The position numbers were made by a program, and so were the translations under genes. Positions 27,501-34,287 of a stretch of DNA of 64,000 nt are shown here, piece by piece; within the stretch, counting starts at the first letter, position 1; each line of letters opens with the position of its first letter. The stretch lies in assembly GCF_027924665.1 (NCBI RefSeq), contig NZ_AP027043.1, forward strand, positions 248,001-312,000, in the 5' to 3' direction. The notes beneath the pieces were generated by a model, which searched no databases, was not told the DNA's origin, and saw nothing but the letters and a program-made list of their open reading frames with translations. This DNA is from Flavobacterium sp. GSB-24. Lineage in GTDB: Bacteria; Bacteroidota; Bacteroidia; Flavobacteriales; Flavobacteriaceae.

Positions 27501-28229
27501 ATGAAAAAAACATTAATTGCTTTTGTTACTCTTGCCCTACTTGCAGCTTGCAGCAAAAAAGAATCTACTGGTAACGTACATATTACCGGAAACATAAAAG
27601 GATTAAAAAACGGAACTTTATATATCCAAAGAATCGTTGACACTTCTCTTGTTGCTATTGACAGTATTAAAATAGACGGGAATTCTGCTTTTGAAAGCAA
27701 TATCACATTAGATTCACCAGAAATGTTATACCTGTTTTTAGATCGTGGTGTAACTAATTCTTTAGATAACAATATTTTATTTTTTGCTGAGCCTGGAAAT
27801 ATCAATATTGAAACTAACTTAGACAACTATATCTCTGGTGCTAAAATCACAGGATCTAAAAATCAAGAGTTATACGAGCAGTATTCTAAAATAAACAGCC
27901 GTTTTATAGATGAGAATCTTTCTTTGGTAGAACCACGTTTTAAAGCAATTAAAAGACAAGATTTAAAAGCAGTGGATAGTATAACTAAATTACAAGAAAA
28001 CAATATTAAAAGAAAATACTTGTATGCTACAAACTTTGCTTTAAACAATAAAGATCATGAAGTTTCTCCATATATTGCTTTAGCAGAGATTTATGATATT
28101 AATTTAAGATTTTTAGATACAATTCAAAAATCAATGACACCAAAAGTAGCAAAATCACTTTACGGAAAGAAGTTAACAAAGTATGTTGGAGATTTAAAAA
28201 AACAACAGCAAGCTGAAACACCAAAATAA
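27501..28229 (+). CDS. DUF4369 domain lipoprotein without thioredoxin domain
   Basis: A 242-residue lipoprotein from the ATG at 27501. The open frame to 27408 adds 31 residues before the signal peptide and overlaps the upstream terminator-like and promoter region, so it is rejected. The lipobox is LAACSKK. The N-terminal half (VHITGNIKGLKNGTLYIQRI, DSIKIDGNSAFESNI) is the DUF4369 beta-domain usually joined to a TlpA-like thioredoxin. Here the rest is helical and charged, with no Cys-x-x-Cys. A partner role for a separate thioredoxin-like protein is possible but not shown. Confidence 0.75.
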   Translation: MKKTLIAFVTLALLAACSKKESTGNVHITGNIKGLKNGTLYIQRIVDTSLVAIDSIKIDGNSAFESNITLDSPEMLYLFLDRGVTNSLDNNILFFAEPGNINIETNLDNYISGAKITGSKNQELYEQYSKINSRFIDENLSLVEPRFKAIKRQDLKAVDSITKLQENNIKRKYLYATNFALNNKDHEVSPYIALAEIYDINLRFLDTIQKSMTPKVAKSLYGKKLTKYVGDLKKQQQAETPK

Positions 28230-28251
28230 TTTCTGATTACAATATTCATAG

Positions 28252-28282
28252 AAAAGCCCTGAAAATATTCAGGGCTTTTTTT
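28252..28282. terminator. Terminator shared by the DUF4369 and DUF5362-like genes
   Basis: AAAAGCCCTGAA (28252-28263) pairs with TTCAGGGCTTTT (28268-28279). It lies between convergent genes and works in both directions. Confidence 0.85.
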
Positions 28283-28310
28283 ATGACTTCAAAATAAGCT
28301 TTATTTAGCA

Positions 28311-28769
28311 CTATCTCCCCATTATGCCTCCAAGGATAGCAAAAACAAAGAAAAGCGCATATATCGCCAAAAGGATGATCATTAAAATACCGAAAAACTT
28401 ATAATGCGATTTTAGATAACCAAATGATTCTGTCAATGCTACTGAATCATTATCTCTAAAAGCCTTTTTAGCATTTGAGCTAAATTTAAAAAGATAATAT
28501 ACCGGAAAGAAATAAAGAGCTGCCATTACAAAATAAACAGCGCCTATTGCTGCTCCAAAAGAACTGCCGTAAGCTCCCATTCCTGGCATCGAACTTCCCA
28601 TAGTAGAAAATATAGTTCCAGCAAAAATGGCAAATAAAAGTAAAAATCCAATTCCGATAAAACCGATAATTGATAAGAAATAAGCCCATTTGGCTGTTTC
28701 CTTTAAAAAGTCTTTTGCAGTAGAGTCTAACTGCAATTCAAATTTTTCAAATGCTGAAATTTCTTCCAT
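28311..28769 (-). CDS. DUF5362-like small membrane protein
   Basis: A 152-residue membrane protein with about four hydrophobic segments: two with a Gly/Met-rich loop between them (SSMPGMGAYGSS), then one before KFSSNAKKAFRDND, then a C-terminal one. The N-terminus is acidic and cytoplasmic by the positive-inside rule. The pattern matches the DUF5362 type, of unknown function. That name is from memory and only moderately sure. It has no operon partner; a shared terminator lies downstream, and a palindromic repeat and tRNA genes lie upstream. Confidence 0.68.
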   Translation of the reverse strand: MEEISAFEKFELQLDSTAKDFLKETAKWAYFLSIIGFIGIGFLLLFAIFAGTIFSTMGSSMPGMGAYGSSFGAAIGAVYFVMAALYFFPVYYLFKFSSNAKKAFRDNDSVALTESFGYLKSHYKFFGILMIILLAIYALFFVFAILGGIMGR

Positions 28770-28837
28770 TAGGTAAATGTTTTTAGGTTATCTAACAAAC
28801 ATAGGAAAAATATTCTTAAATAGAAATTCCAAAAATA

Positions 28838-28886
28838 GAAATTCCAAATTCCAACCTGAAACCTGAAACTTGGAATTTGGAATTTC
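28838..28886. repeat. TTCCAAATTCCAA palindrome
   Basis: A perfect 17-bp inverted repeat: GAAATTCCAAATTCCAA (28838-28854) and TTGGAATTTGGAATTTC (28870-28886), with a 15-base loop that contains CCTGAAA twice. The core recurs at 42.77 kb. Confidence 0.8.
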
Positions 28887-28893
28887 CGTAAAT

Positions 28894-28925
28894 AAAAAAA
28901 CCATTCACAAAGTGAATGGTTTTTT
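28894..28925 (-). terminator. Terminator of the downstream tRNA-Thr gene
   Basis: CCATTCAC (28901-28908) pairs with GTGAATGG (28912-28919), flanked by A- and T-runs; it starts right after the tRNA 3' end on the minus strand. Confidence 0.85.
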
Positions 28926-28926
28926 G

Positions 28927-29000
28927 AGCCGATAGAGGGACTCGAACCCACGACCTGCTGATTACAAATCAGCTGCTCTAGCCAGCTGAGCTACATCGGC
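28927..29000 (-). tRNA. tRNA-Thr (anticodon UGU), copy 1
   Basis: A 74-nt cloverleaf read on the minus strand. The acceptor arm GCCGATG pairs with TATCGGC, the D-arm has AGCTCAGCTGG, and the T-arm contains GGTTCGAGTCC. The anticodon stem GCTGA-TCAGC encloses the loop TTTGTAA, giving anticodon TGT (Thr, reads ACA). The 3' CCA is not encoded. It has its own promoter and terminator. Confidence 0.96.
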
Positions 29001-29014
29001 CTATTTTCCGGGTG

Positions 29015-29044
29015 CAAAGATAAAATTGTTTTTTAATATTCCAA
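29015..29044 (-). promoter_or_regulatory. Promoter of tRNA-Thr copy 1
   Basis: On the minus strand TTG (29044-29042) and TATCTTTG (29022-29015) are 19 bases apart and the tRNA starts 15 bases later. This is a textbook TTG/TAnnTTTG promoter. Confidence 0.8.
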
Positions 29045-29071
29045 AAAAAATTTCACACCTCTCTCTATAAT

Positions 29072-29101
29072 TAAAAAAACCATCACATTTCTGTGATGGT
29101 T
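29072..29101 (-). terminator. Terminator of tRNA-Thr copy 2
   Basis: AACCATCACA (29078-29087) pairs with TGTGATGGTT (29092-29101); a T-run follows on the minus strand. It separates the two tRNA genes into independent units. Confidence 0.8.
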
Positions 29102-29108
29102 TCCGTTG

Positions 29109-29182
29109 AGCCGATAGAGGGACTCGAACCCACGACCTGCTGATTACAAATCAGCTGCTCTAGCCAGCTGAGCTACATCGGC
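29109..29182 (-). tRNA. tRNA-Thr (anticodon UGU), copy 2
   Basis: The same 74-nt sequence as copy 1 by eye, anticodon TGT, no encoded CCA. It lies 108 bases upstream in transcription order, with its own promoter and terminator, so the pair is a tandem duplication kept as two units. Confidence 0.96.
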
Positions 29183-29195
29183 CTCATTACGGGTG

Positions 29196-29225
29196 CAAAT
29201 ATAAAGCGGTTTTTCGTTTTCCCAA
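29196..29225 (-). promoter_or_regulatory. Promoter of tRNA-Thr copy 2
   Basis: On the minus strand TTG (29225-29223) and TATATTTG (29203-29196) are 19 bases apart, the same geometry as copy 1. The tRNA starts 14 bases later. Confidence 0.8.
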
Positions 29226-29258
29226 AATAAATTTGCACTTTTTTACACTTTTTTTTGC

Positions 29259-29525
29259 TTATAAAGCGTTGATTTTTTCAATCAATTGATTAGCAGTTTG
29301 TTCTAATTCAACATTGATTTGTTTGAAGTGTGCTTTTTTATTTTCAACGTTCTTTGCGTTCACTTTTGTAATCAAAGTATCGAATGCAGCAATAGCCTCA
29401 TCGATCAAAGCATTCGTTTCTGGAGTTGGATTTCCTGTTGTTGACATCTCAAACAAGTAAACTGCCTCAATAATATCTCCTAATACGAAGTTGATGTCTT
29501 TCTTTAAATTCTTAACGTTTGCCAT
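29259..29525 (-). CDS. Small helical protein of unknown function
   Basis: An 88-residue product from the ATG at 29525. The ten-residue extension to 29555 crosses the predicted -7 promoter and is rejected. It is acidic, probably all alpha-helical and coiled-coil prone (VKNLKKDINFVLGDIIEAV near the start, then ETNALIDEAIAAFDTLI and VELEQTANQLIEKIN), with no Cys and no signal peptide. I do not recognise a family. It is downstream of manA with its own TACTTTTG element 28 bases ahead, so it may be both co-transcribed and separately expressed. Confidence 0.7.
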   Translation of the reverse strand: MANVKNLKKDINFVLGDIIEAVYLFEMSTTGNPTPETNALIDEAIAAFDTLITKVNAKNVENKKAHFKQINVELEQTANQLIEKINAL

Positions 29526-29552
29526 TTTTAATATAATTTTAATTTGCGTCTG

Positions 29553-29560
29553 CAAAAGTA
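29553..29560 (-). promoter_or_regulatory. Predicted -7 element of the small helical protein gene
   Basis: TACTTTTG followed by C on the minus strand, an exact TAnnTTTG match just upstream of the gene and within the manA-gene gap. No TTG -33 was found. Confidence 0.4.
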
Positions 29561-29582
29561 CACATAATCCTGAAATTACGTG

Positions 29583-30551
29583 CTATGAAATGTAAATTTC
29601 TAAAATTGAAGCTTTTCCGCTTAAATTAAATGCATTTATCGCAGCTGGAACCAACACAGTATCTCCTTTAATGTAAGTATGTTTAAATCCGTCATATTCG
29701 ATTTCGAAGCTTCCTTCAATACACATATATACTGTAAATGTTTCTCCATTTTTAGACACATTTACTTTATCTTCTAACGGAATAAAATTGGTTGTAAAGT
29801 ACGGGCAGTCAACAACTGTATTAGATGTATTTGCTTTAGAATCGTATTTCTTTTGAGTATCTACTTTATTATAGTTGATTGCATCTAGTGCTAAATCTAC
29901 GTGAAGTTCTCTTTTATTTCCGTTGGCATCTAACCTGTCAAAGTCGTATAAACGATAAGTGATATCAGAAGTCTGCTGAATTTCGGCAACAACCAAACCT
30001 GCTCCAATTGCGTGAACAGTTCCTGTTTCTAAAAAGAAAACATCACCAGATTTTGCTTTCACATCGTCTAAGATCGAAACCAAAGTATTGTCATGCAAAT
30101 GTTTTAAGTATTCTTCTTTACTTGAATTTTCTTTAAAACCAACAATAATTCTTGCATCTGCATCTGCCTGCATTACGTACCACATTTCTGTTTTTCCAAA
30201 TGAATTGTGACGTTCCTTCGCTAATTTATCGTTTGGATGCACTTGAATAGAAAGATCTTCTCTTGCATCAAGATATTTAAAAAGCAACGGAAATTGTTTT
30301 CCAAAACGCTCGTAAACTTTAGTTCCTAAAATTGCATCTGGAGTTTCGTCAATAAGGTCCATCAAAGATTTTCCTTTTAGATTTCCGTTTGCAACCACAC
30401 TTACATCTCCTTCTACAGTAGATAATTCCCAGCTTTCGCCAGTAATTGTAGAAACGATTGGTTTATTCAGAATTGTTTTTAGTTTTTCTCCTCCCCAGAT
30501 TCTTTCTTTCAAAATCGGTTCAAATTGTAAAGGGTATAAATTTTGGCTCAT
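29583..30551 (-). CDS. manA: Mannose-6-phosphate isomerase, class I
   Basis: A 322-residue cupin-fold zinc enzyme that interconverts fructose-6-phosphate and mannose-6-phosphate, the entry to GDP-mannose and GDP-fucose. Metal-site motifs are present: Gln103 and His105 in SIQVHPND, Glu122 in GKTEMW, and a later His in GTVHAIGAG, with the catalytic region TYRLYDFDR. The C-terminal cupin is present but short, as in the compact Bacteroidota/Firmicutes form. It is last or next to last in the idi-queD-peroxiredoxin-manA series. Its product could feed the surface glycan locus at 52-64 kb, which encodes a fucosyltransferase-like enzyme. Confidence 0.93.
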   Translation of the reverse strand: MSQNLYPLQFEPILKERIWGGEKLKTILNKPIVSTITGESWELSTVEGDVSVVANGNLKGKSLMDLIDETPDAILGTKVYERFGKQFPLLFKYLDAREDLSIQVHPNDKLAKERHNSFGKTEMWYVMQADADARIIVGFKENSSKEEYLKHLHDNTLVSILDDVKAKSGDVFFLETGTVHAIGAGLVVAEIQQTSDITYRLYDFDRLDANGNKRELHVDLALDAINYNKVDTQKKYDSKANTSNTVVDCPYFTTNFIPLEDKVNVSKNGETFTVYMCIEGSFEIEYDGFKHTYIKGDTVLVPAAINAFNLSGKASILEIYIS

Positions 30552-30606
30552 TTTTTTTTAAGGTTTTAGGCTAATATCTAAGTTTAATTAATTCTATTTT
30601 TCTAAT

Positions 30607-31065
30607 TTATGATACTAATTCTTTAACGGTTTCTAAGGCTCTCGGTATATGTTTCGCAGCATTAACGCTGTCAAATATCGAAATTACCAAACCATTTCTA
30701 TCAATAATATATGTGACACGTCCCGGCAGCAGTCCGAACAAATTGTTTCGAACACCAAAAAGCTTTCTTAATCTTTTATCTTGATCTGACAGTAAAATAA
30801 AAGGCAATTGATGCTTAGCAGCAAATTTGTGATGTGATTTTACACTATCACTGCTAATCCCGATTACCTCAGCACCCAAATCTTTGAAGTCTTCATATTG
30901 ATCCCGAAAACTACAGGCTTCTGTTGTACAGCCAGGCGTATTATCTTTTGGATAAAAATAAATCACCAGTGGTTTTCTTCCTAAAACACTCTGGCTTTCG
31001 AAAATTTCTCCATGATTGTCTTTCGCAGTAAAATTCGGAACTATATCTCCTATTTTTAATGACAT
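30607..31065 (-). CDS. bcp: Thioredoxin-dependent peroxiredoxin (BCP type)
   Basis: A 152-residue AhpC/TSA-fold peroxiredoxin. The peroxidatic Cys46 lies in NTPGCTTEACSF, with a resolving Cys51 five residues later, the arrangement of atypical 2-Cys BCP/PrxQ enzymes. An Arg in the sheet region (GRVTYIIDRNG) completes the active-site environment. It reduces hydroperoxides in the cytoplasm using thioredoxin. Its start is 3 bp after the queD stop, so the two genes are translationally linked. Confidence 0.92.
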   Translation of the reverse strand: MSLKIGDIVPNFTAKDNHGEIFESQSVLGRKPLVIYFYPKDNTPGCTTEACSFRDQYEDFKDLGAEVIGISSDSVKSHHKFAAKHQLPFILLSDQDKRLRKLFGVRNNLFGLLPGRVTYIIDRNGLVISIFDSVNAAKHIPRALETVKELVS

Positions 31066-31068
31066 TTT

Positions 31069-31479
31069 TTATTCTCCTTTATAAGTTACAAAATTGCGGT
31101 CGGTTTCATTCAGCACGATTTCTAAATCAAATTCTGGCTGAATTCTTTTTCTAATTTTATTCCATATCACAACTGCTATATTTTCTGCAGTTGGATTTAA
31201 ATCTAAAAATTCTGGGACGTCCAGATTTAGATTTTTGTGATCAAACGGAATTTCTACTTCTTCGCGTATAATATCCGCTAATACTTTCACATCTAAAACA
31301 AAACCAGTTTCCGGGTCAATTTTTCCTGTAACACTTACTGTTAAACCATAATTGTGACCATGAAAATTAGCATTGTTGCATTTTCCAAAAACAGCATCGT
31401 TTTTTTCAAATGACCAATCTTTTCGATGTAGTCGATGTGCAGCATTAAAATGTGCTTTTCTTGATATGGTTACTCTCAT
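31069..31479 (-). CDS. queD: 6-carboxytetrahydropterin synthase (QueD/PTPS family)
   Basis: A 136-residue T-fold enzyme that converts dihydroneopterin triphosphate to 6-carboxytetrahydropterin on the route to queuosine. Zinc ligands are His15 in AAHRLH and His40 and His42 in NFHGHNYG, and Cys34 in GKCNNAN is the catalytic cysteine. A late Glu in LNETDRNF matches the family substrate-binding residue. It sits between idi and the peroxiredoxin gene with short gaps. A pyruvoyl-tetrahydropterin synthase reading is possible but less likely in bacteria. Confidence 0.92.
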   Translation of the reverse strand: MRVTISRKAHFNAAHRLHRKDWSFEKNDAVFGKCNNANFHGHNYGLTVSVTGKIDPETGFVLDVKVLADIIREEVEIPFDHKNLNLDVPEFLDLNPTAENIAVVIWNKIRKRIQPEFDLEIVLNETDRNFVTYKGE

Positions 31480-31502
31480 TCTAGGTTTTTGGTTAGTTTG
31501 GA

Positions 31503-32030
31503 TTAAAGTTTATGAGCTTCTAAAAAATGATAAAATTCATCAAAAATTATTTTAAACCAAACGGTATATATTTCGGGCTGTTTCTGAATATCGGTTTTTA
31601 CATCTTCAATTTTCATCCATTTCCAATCTTCTACTTCTTCTGTATTGATATTCGGATCTTCATTGTAATATCCAATCATTACGTGATCCAGCTCATGTTC
31701 TGTCAATCCATTGTCAAAAGGCGCTTTGTAAATAAAATGAAACAGCTCTTTCAAATCTGTTTTAAATCCCATTTCTTCAAACAGCCTTCTGCTTCCTGCT
31801 TCAATATTAGTTTCGCCTTCACGCTGATGGCTGCAGCAAGTGTTAGTCCACAGCAAAGGAGAATGATATTTTTGATTCGCACGCTGCTGCAACATTATTT
31901 CATTTTGCTCATTTAAAACAAAAACTGAAAATGCACGGTGCAAAAGCGCCTTTTCGTGTGCTTCTAATTTTGGCATTAAACCAATCTGCTCATCATTTTG
32001 ATTGACTAGTATTACGTTTTCTTCTGTCAT
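31503..32030 (-). CDS. idi: Isopentenyl-diphosphate delta-isomerase type 1
   Basis: A 175-residue Nudix-fold enzyme that interconverts IPP and DMAPP for isoprenoid synthesis (quinones, undecaprenyl carrier, carotenoids). The active-site stretch WTNTCCSHQRE contains the catalytic Cys near position 66 and a metal-binding His68. A Glu-rich Nudix-like segment (AGSRRLFEEMGF) and LTEHELDHV follow. It is the first gene of the series idi-queD-peroxiredoxin-manA, with a TATTTTTG element 18 bases upstream. Confidence 0.94.
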   Translation of the reverse strand: MTEENVILVNQNDEQIGLMPKLEAHEKALLHRAFSVFVLNEQNEIMLQQRANQKYHSPLLWTNTCCSHQREGETNIEAGSRRLFEEMGFKTDLKELFHFIYKAPFDNGLTEHELDHVMIGYYNEDPNINTEEVEDWKWMKIEDVKTDIQKQPEIYTVWFKIIFDEFYHFLEAHKL

Positions 32031-32047
32031 AGTGCTTCTTAATCAAA

Positions 32048-32055
32048 CAAAAATA
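32048..32055 (-). promoter_or_regulatory. Predicted -7 promoter element of the idi operon
   Basis: TATTTTTG on the minus strand, an exact TAnnTTTG match, 18 bases before the idi start. Confidence 0.45.
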
Positions 32056-32288
32056 CGAAAAAAGAAATGGCTTAAAAATCCTAATTAAGATTGTAAAAAA
32101 TCTAAATTCAGAATACATTTCTATTTTTCTGATTTACAACCTAATAAATTGTATTCAAAAATTAAAAGCTGTTAAAATTAAGACATAAAAACTAGATAGT
32201 ATTATTTTACGTAACTAATAAAAAGTTAAAACACACTTAAAAAAATCTGAATTATTTCAAAGTCAGCTTTTTGAGGCAAATCTCATCG

Positions 32289-32296
32289 TATCTTTG
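32289..32296 (+). promoter_or_regulatory. Predicted -7 promoter element of msrB-msrA
   Basis: TATCTTTG on the plus strand, 65 bases before the msrB start, with a TTG 15 bases upstream (short spacing). Confidence 0.45.
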
Positions 32297-32360
32297 AGAT
32301 AGAAATTTTAAAGCCTCACAAAAAACCTGATTGAATACCTTAAACTTTATTAATTTGTTT

Positions 32361-32912
32361 ATGAAATCAAAAACTCAATTTATCAGCCTTTGCTTTTTAT
32401 TACCGCTTTTTATTTTGCAGGCGTGCGGACAAAATACTAAAAAGCAGACAAAATCTACTTCTATGGAAAATGTAATTAATAAATCTGGAAATCCTTATTA
32501 CTCTAATACCGACACTACTAAATTGAATGTTAGTGATGCGGAATGGAAAAAAGTTTTACCAGCAGATGTTTATGCGGTAATGCGTGAAGCAGATACCGAA
32601 AGACCTTTTACAGGAAAATATTGGAACACAGACGAAAAAGGAACGTACTACTGCGCTTCTTGCGGTAATAAACTTTTTAGATCTACGGCGAAATTCTCCA
32701 GCAGCTGCGGATGGCCGAGCTTCTTTGAACAAGACGATAAAAAGAGTATTGTTTTTAAAGAAGATAACTCTATTGGAATGGAAAGAATTGAAGCGCTTTG
32801 CGGTCGCTGCGGCGGACATTTAGGACATTTGTTTGATGATGGCCCCGCTCCTACAGGAAAACGCTACTGTATGAATTCGATCGCTCTTGATTTTGTTCCA
32901 GACCCTAAATAA
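32361..32912 (+). CDS. msrB: Peptide-methionine (R)-S-oxide reductase, lipoprotein form
   Basis: A 183-residue protein from the ATG at 32361, which opens a clear lipoprotein signal peptide (lipobox LQACGQ). The frame could start ten residues earlier but then lacks a normal signal. The MsrB domain is complete: zinc-binding CASC and CGRC, plus catalytic Cys in RYCMNSIAL near the C-terminus and CGWPSFF. It reduces the R-form of methionine sulfoxide in proteins outside the cytoplasm, so electrons must come from a periplasmic thioredoxin-like donor. It is 7 bp upstream of an exported MsrA, and both should be co-transcribed. Confidence 0.92.
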   Translation: MKSKTQFISLCFLLPLFILQACGQNTKKQTKSTSMENVINKSGNPYYSNTDTTKLNVSDAEWKKVLPADVYAVMREADTERPFTGKYWNTDEKGTYYCASCGNKLFRSTAKFSSSCGWPSFFEQDDKKSIVFKEDNSIGMERIEALCGRCGGHLGHLFDDGPAPTGKRYCMNSIALDFVPDPK

Positions 32913-32919
32913 TTGATCT

Positions 32920-33528
32920 ATGAAAAATATACTTTTAATATGTTTTTTGGCGCTTTCACTGAATGGCTTTTCGCAAAATAAAAAAGCTTCTAATCTCGAA
33001 ACGATTACACTTGGCGGAGGCTGCTATTGGTGTGTCGAAGCAGTTTATGAAGATTTAAACGGAGTAAAATCTGTTGTCTCTGGATTTTCTGGCGGAAATG
33101 TTGCCAACCCGACTTATGAGGAAGTTTGCACGGGACAAACAGGTCATGCAGAAGTAGTTCAGATTACTTACGATAAAAACGTGACTGATATTAATGAAAT
33201 TTTCAAAGTCTTTTTTACCGTTCACGATCCAACGACTTTAAATCGCCAAGGTGCAGATGTTGGAACTCAATATCGTTCTGTAATTTTTTATAAAAATGCC
33301 GAACAGAAAAAAGCTGCCGAAAGCATTATTGCAGAATTGAATAAAGCAAAAGTGTACAAAAACCCGATTGTGACTAAAGTAGAACCTTTTAAAGCTTTCT
33401 ACAAAGCCGAAGATTATCACCAAAATTACTATGCAAACAACAAAAACCAGCCGTATTGCAAAATGGTGATTCAGCCAAAATTAGAAAAATTTGAAAAGGT
33501 CTTTAAAGACAAACTCAAAAAGAAATAA
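32920..33528 (+). CDS. msrA: Peptide-methionine (S)-S-oxide reductase, exported
   Basis: A 202-residue protein with an N-terminal signal peptide ([15 protein letters not shown]). MsrA is recognised by [10 protein letters not shown]: Cys35 is catalytic, with a second Cys38 in the GCYWC version of the motif. [16 protein letters not shown] and [16 protein letters not shown] follow. It reduces the S-form of methionine sulfoxide. Together with the lipoprotein MsrB just upstream it gives the envelope repair of both stereoisomers. A hairpin terminator follows. Confidence 0.93.
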   Translation: MKNILLICFLALSLNGFSQNKKASNLETITLGGGCYWCVEAVYEDLNGVKSVVSGFSGGNVANPTYEEVCTGQTGHAEVVQITYDKNVTDINEIFKVFFTVHDPTTLNRQGADVGTQYRSVIFYKNAEQKKAAESIIAELNKAKVYKNPIVTKVEPFKAFYKAEDYHQNYYANNKNQPYCKMVIQPKLEKFEKVFKDKLKKK

Positions 33529-33536
33529 AAATCCAT

Positions 33537-33577
33537 AAAGAAAAGGGAAATGAATTAACTCATTTCCCTTTTCTTTT
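33537..33577. terminator. Terminator shared by msrA and the META lipoprotein gene
   Basis: AAAGAAAAGGGAAATGA (33537-33553) pairs with TCATTTCCCTTTTCTTT (33560-33576) around ATTAAC; it lies between convergent genes. Confidence 0.8.
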
Positions 33578-33592
33578 AGATTTATTTTAAAA

Positions 33593-34027
33593 CTATTTTT
33601 TAGCTACTTTTTTAAATCGCATCATCGGCACGTCGCCCTGAATTAAATTTAGTTTTCCATCTTCAATAGAATAACTAGTAATTTTTTTCATTTGCTGTAA
33701 AAACTGCTGTTCTCCGCCGCCTTCACAAAACATCATAGTAGTTGGTCCAGGCTCTCCAAAAGTTAATGATTTTCCGTTTAATGTATAAGGTGCGCTATAT
33801 CCGTTGCATCCATTATTACCATACACTTTTGTTTCTTTTTGGTCAAAAGTAATCTGCGGTTTTTTATTTGGATACAATCCTTCAAAAGCAATTCTTGGTC
33901 CCGAAATATATTCTAATTCCCAAGTTGTATCATATAAATTTGCTGCGCCTTTAGTGTCTTTTGATGCCATACAAGAAGTCAATAATAAGGTTAAAACAGA
34001 AACGACTGCGAGTGTGTATTTTTTCAT
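33593..34027 (-). CDS. META domain lipoprotein (HslJ-like)
   Basis: A 144-residue lipoprotein with lipobox LTSCMAS. The domain shows the META/HslJ hallmark NNGCNGYSAPYTLNG, TWELEYISG near its start and a Met-rich TTMMFCEGGGE, with a Cys pair (GNNGCNG and MMFCEG) that could bond. META proteins are small envelope beta-domains tied to stress or novobiocin resistance in E. coli; the exact function is unknown. It is single and convergent with msrA. Confidence 0.85.
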   Translation of the reverse strand: MKKYTLAVVSVLTLLLTSCMASKDTKGAANLYDTTWELEYISGPRIAFEGLYPNKKPQITFDQKETKVYGNNGCNGYSAPYTLNGKSLTFGEPGPTTMMFCEGGGEQQFLQQMKKITSYSIEDGKLNLIQGDVPMMRFKKVAKK

Positions 34028-34287
34028 AAATGTGTTTTTAAAGATTATTGTAATTTGTTTTTTAAAGATTAAAATTATTCTCTACATATTCTTTTCTCAA
34101 TATTCGTGCCCAGTTGTCAGATTTATTAGGTTTAAATTGGACTATAAAATGTAATTTTCTAACTCTAAGTTACATTATTTTATTTAAAATTCTCTTAGCC
34201 AAATATTTAAATTCCAATTTAGGATTGCATTTTTTTTGTAATTTGCAGGAATCAAAAAACCAAAAACATCAATCAAAAACCAAAAAC

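Larger units (their letters stand above)
28770..29258. other. Non-coding interval with palindrome, two tRNA genes and their signals
   Basis: Apart from two tRNA-Thr genes this 490-base stretch holds a 17-bp inverted repeat (28838-28886), two tRNA terminators and two matching tRNA promoters, annotated separately. Confidence 0.9.
32031..32360. other. Divergent intergenic region between idi and the msr genes
   Basis: 330 AT-rich bases without an ORF. It holds the idi -7 element (32048-32055) and, at 32289-32296, TATCTTTG for the msrB side with TTG at 32271-32273. The latter -7 element overlaps the small inverted repeat ATCTCA...TGAGAT (32280-32300), which could be a regulator site. Confidence 0.5.

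Noticed and set aside
34114..34287. A longer start for the aminopeptidase P gene
   Set aside because: The extension is not signal-like and crosses AT-rich promoter sequence; the ATG at 34288 gives a normal signal peptide.
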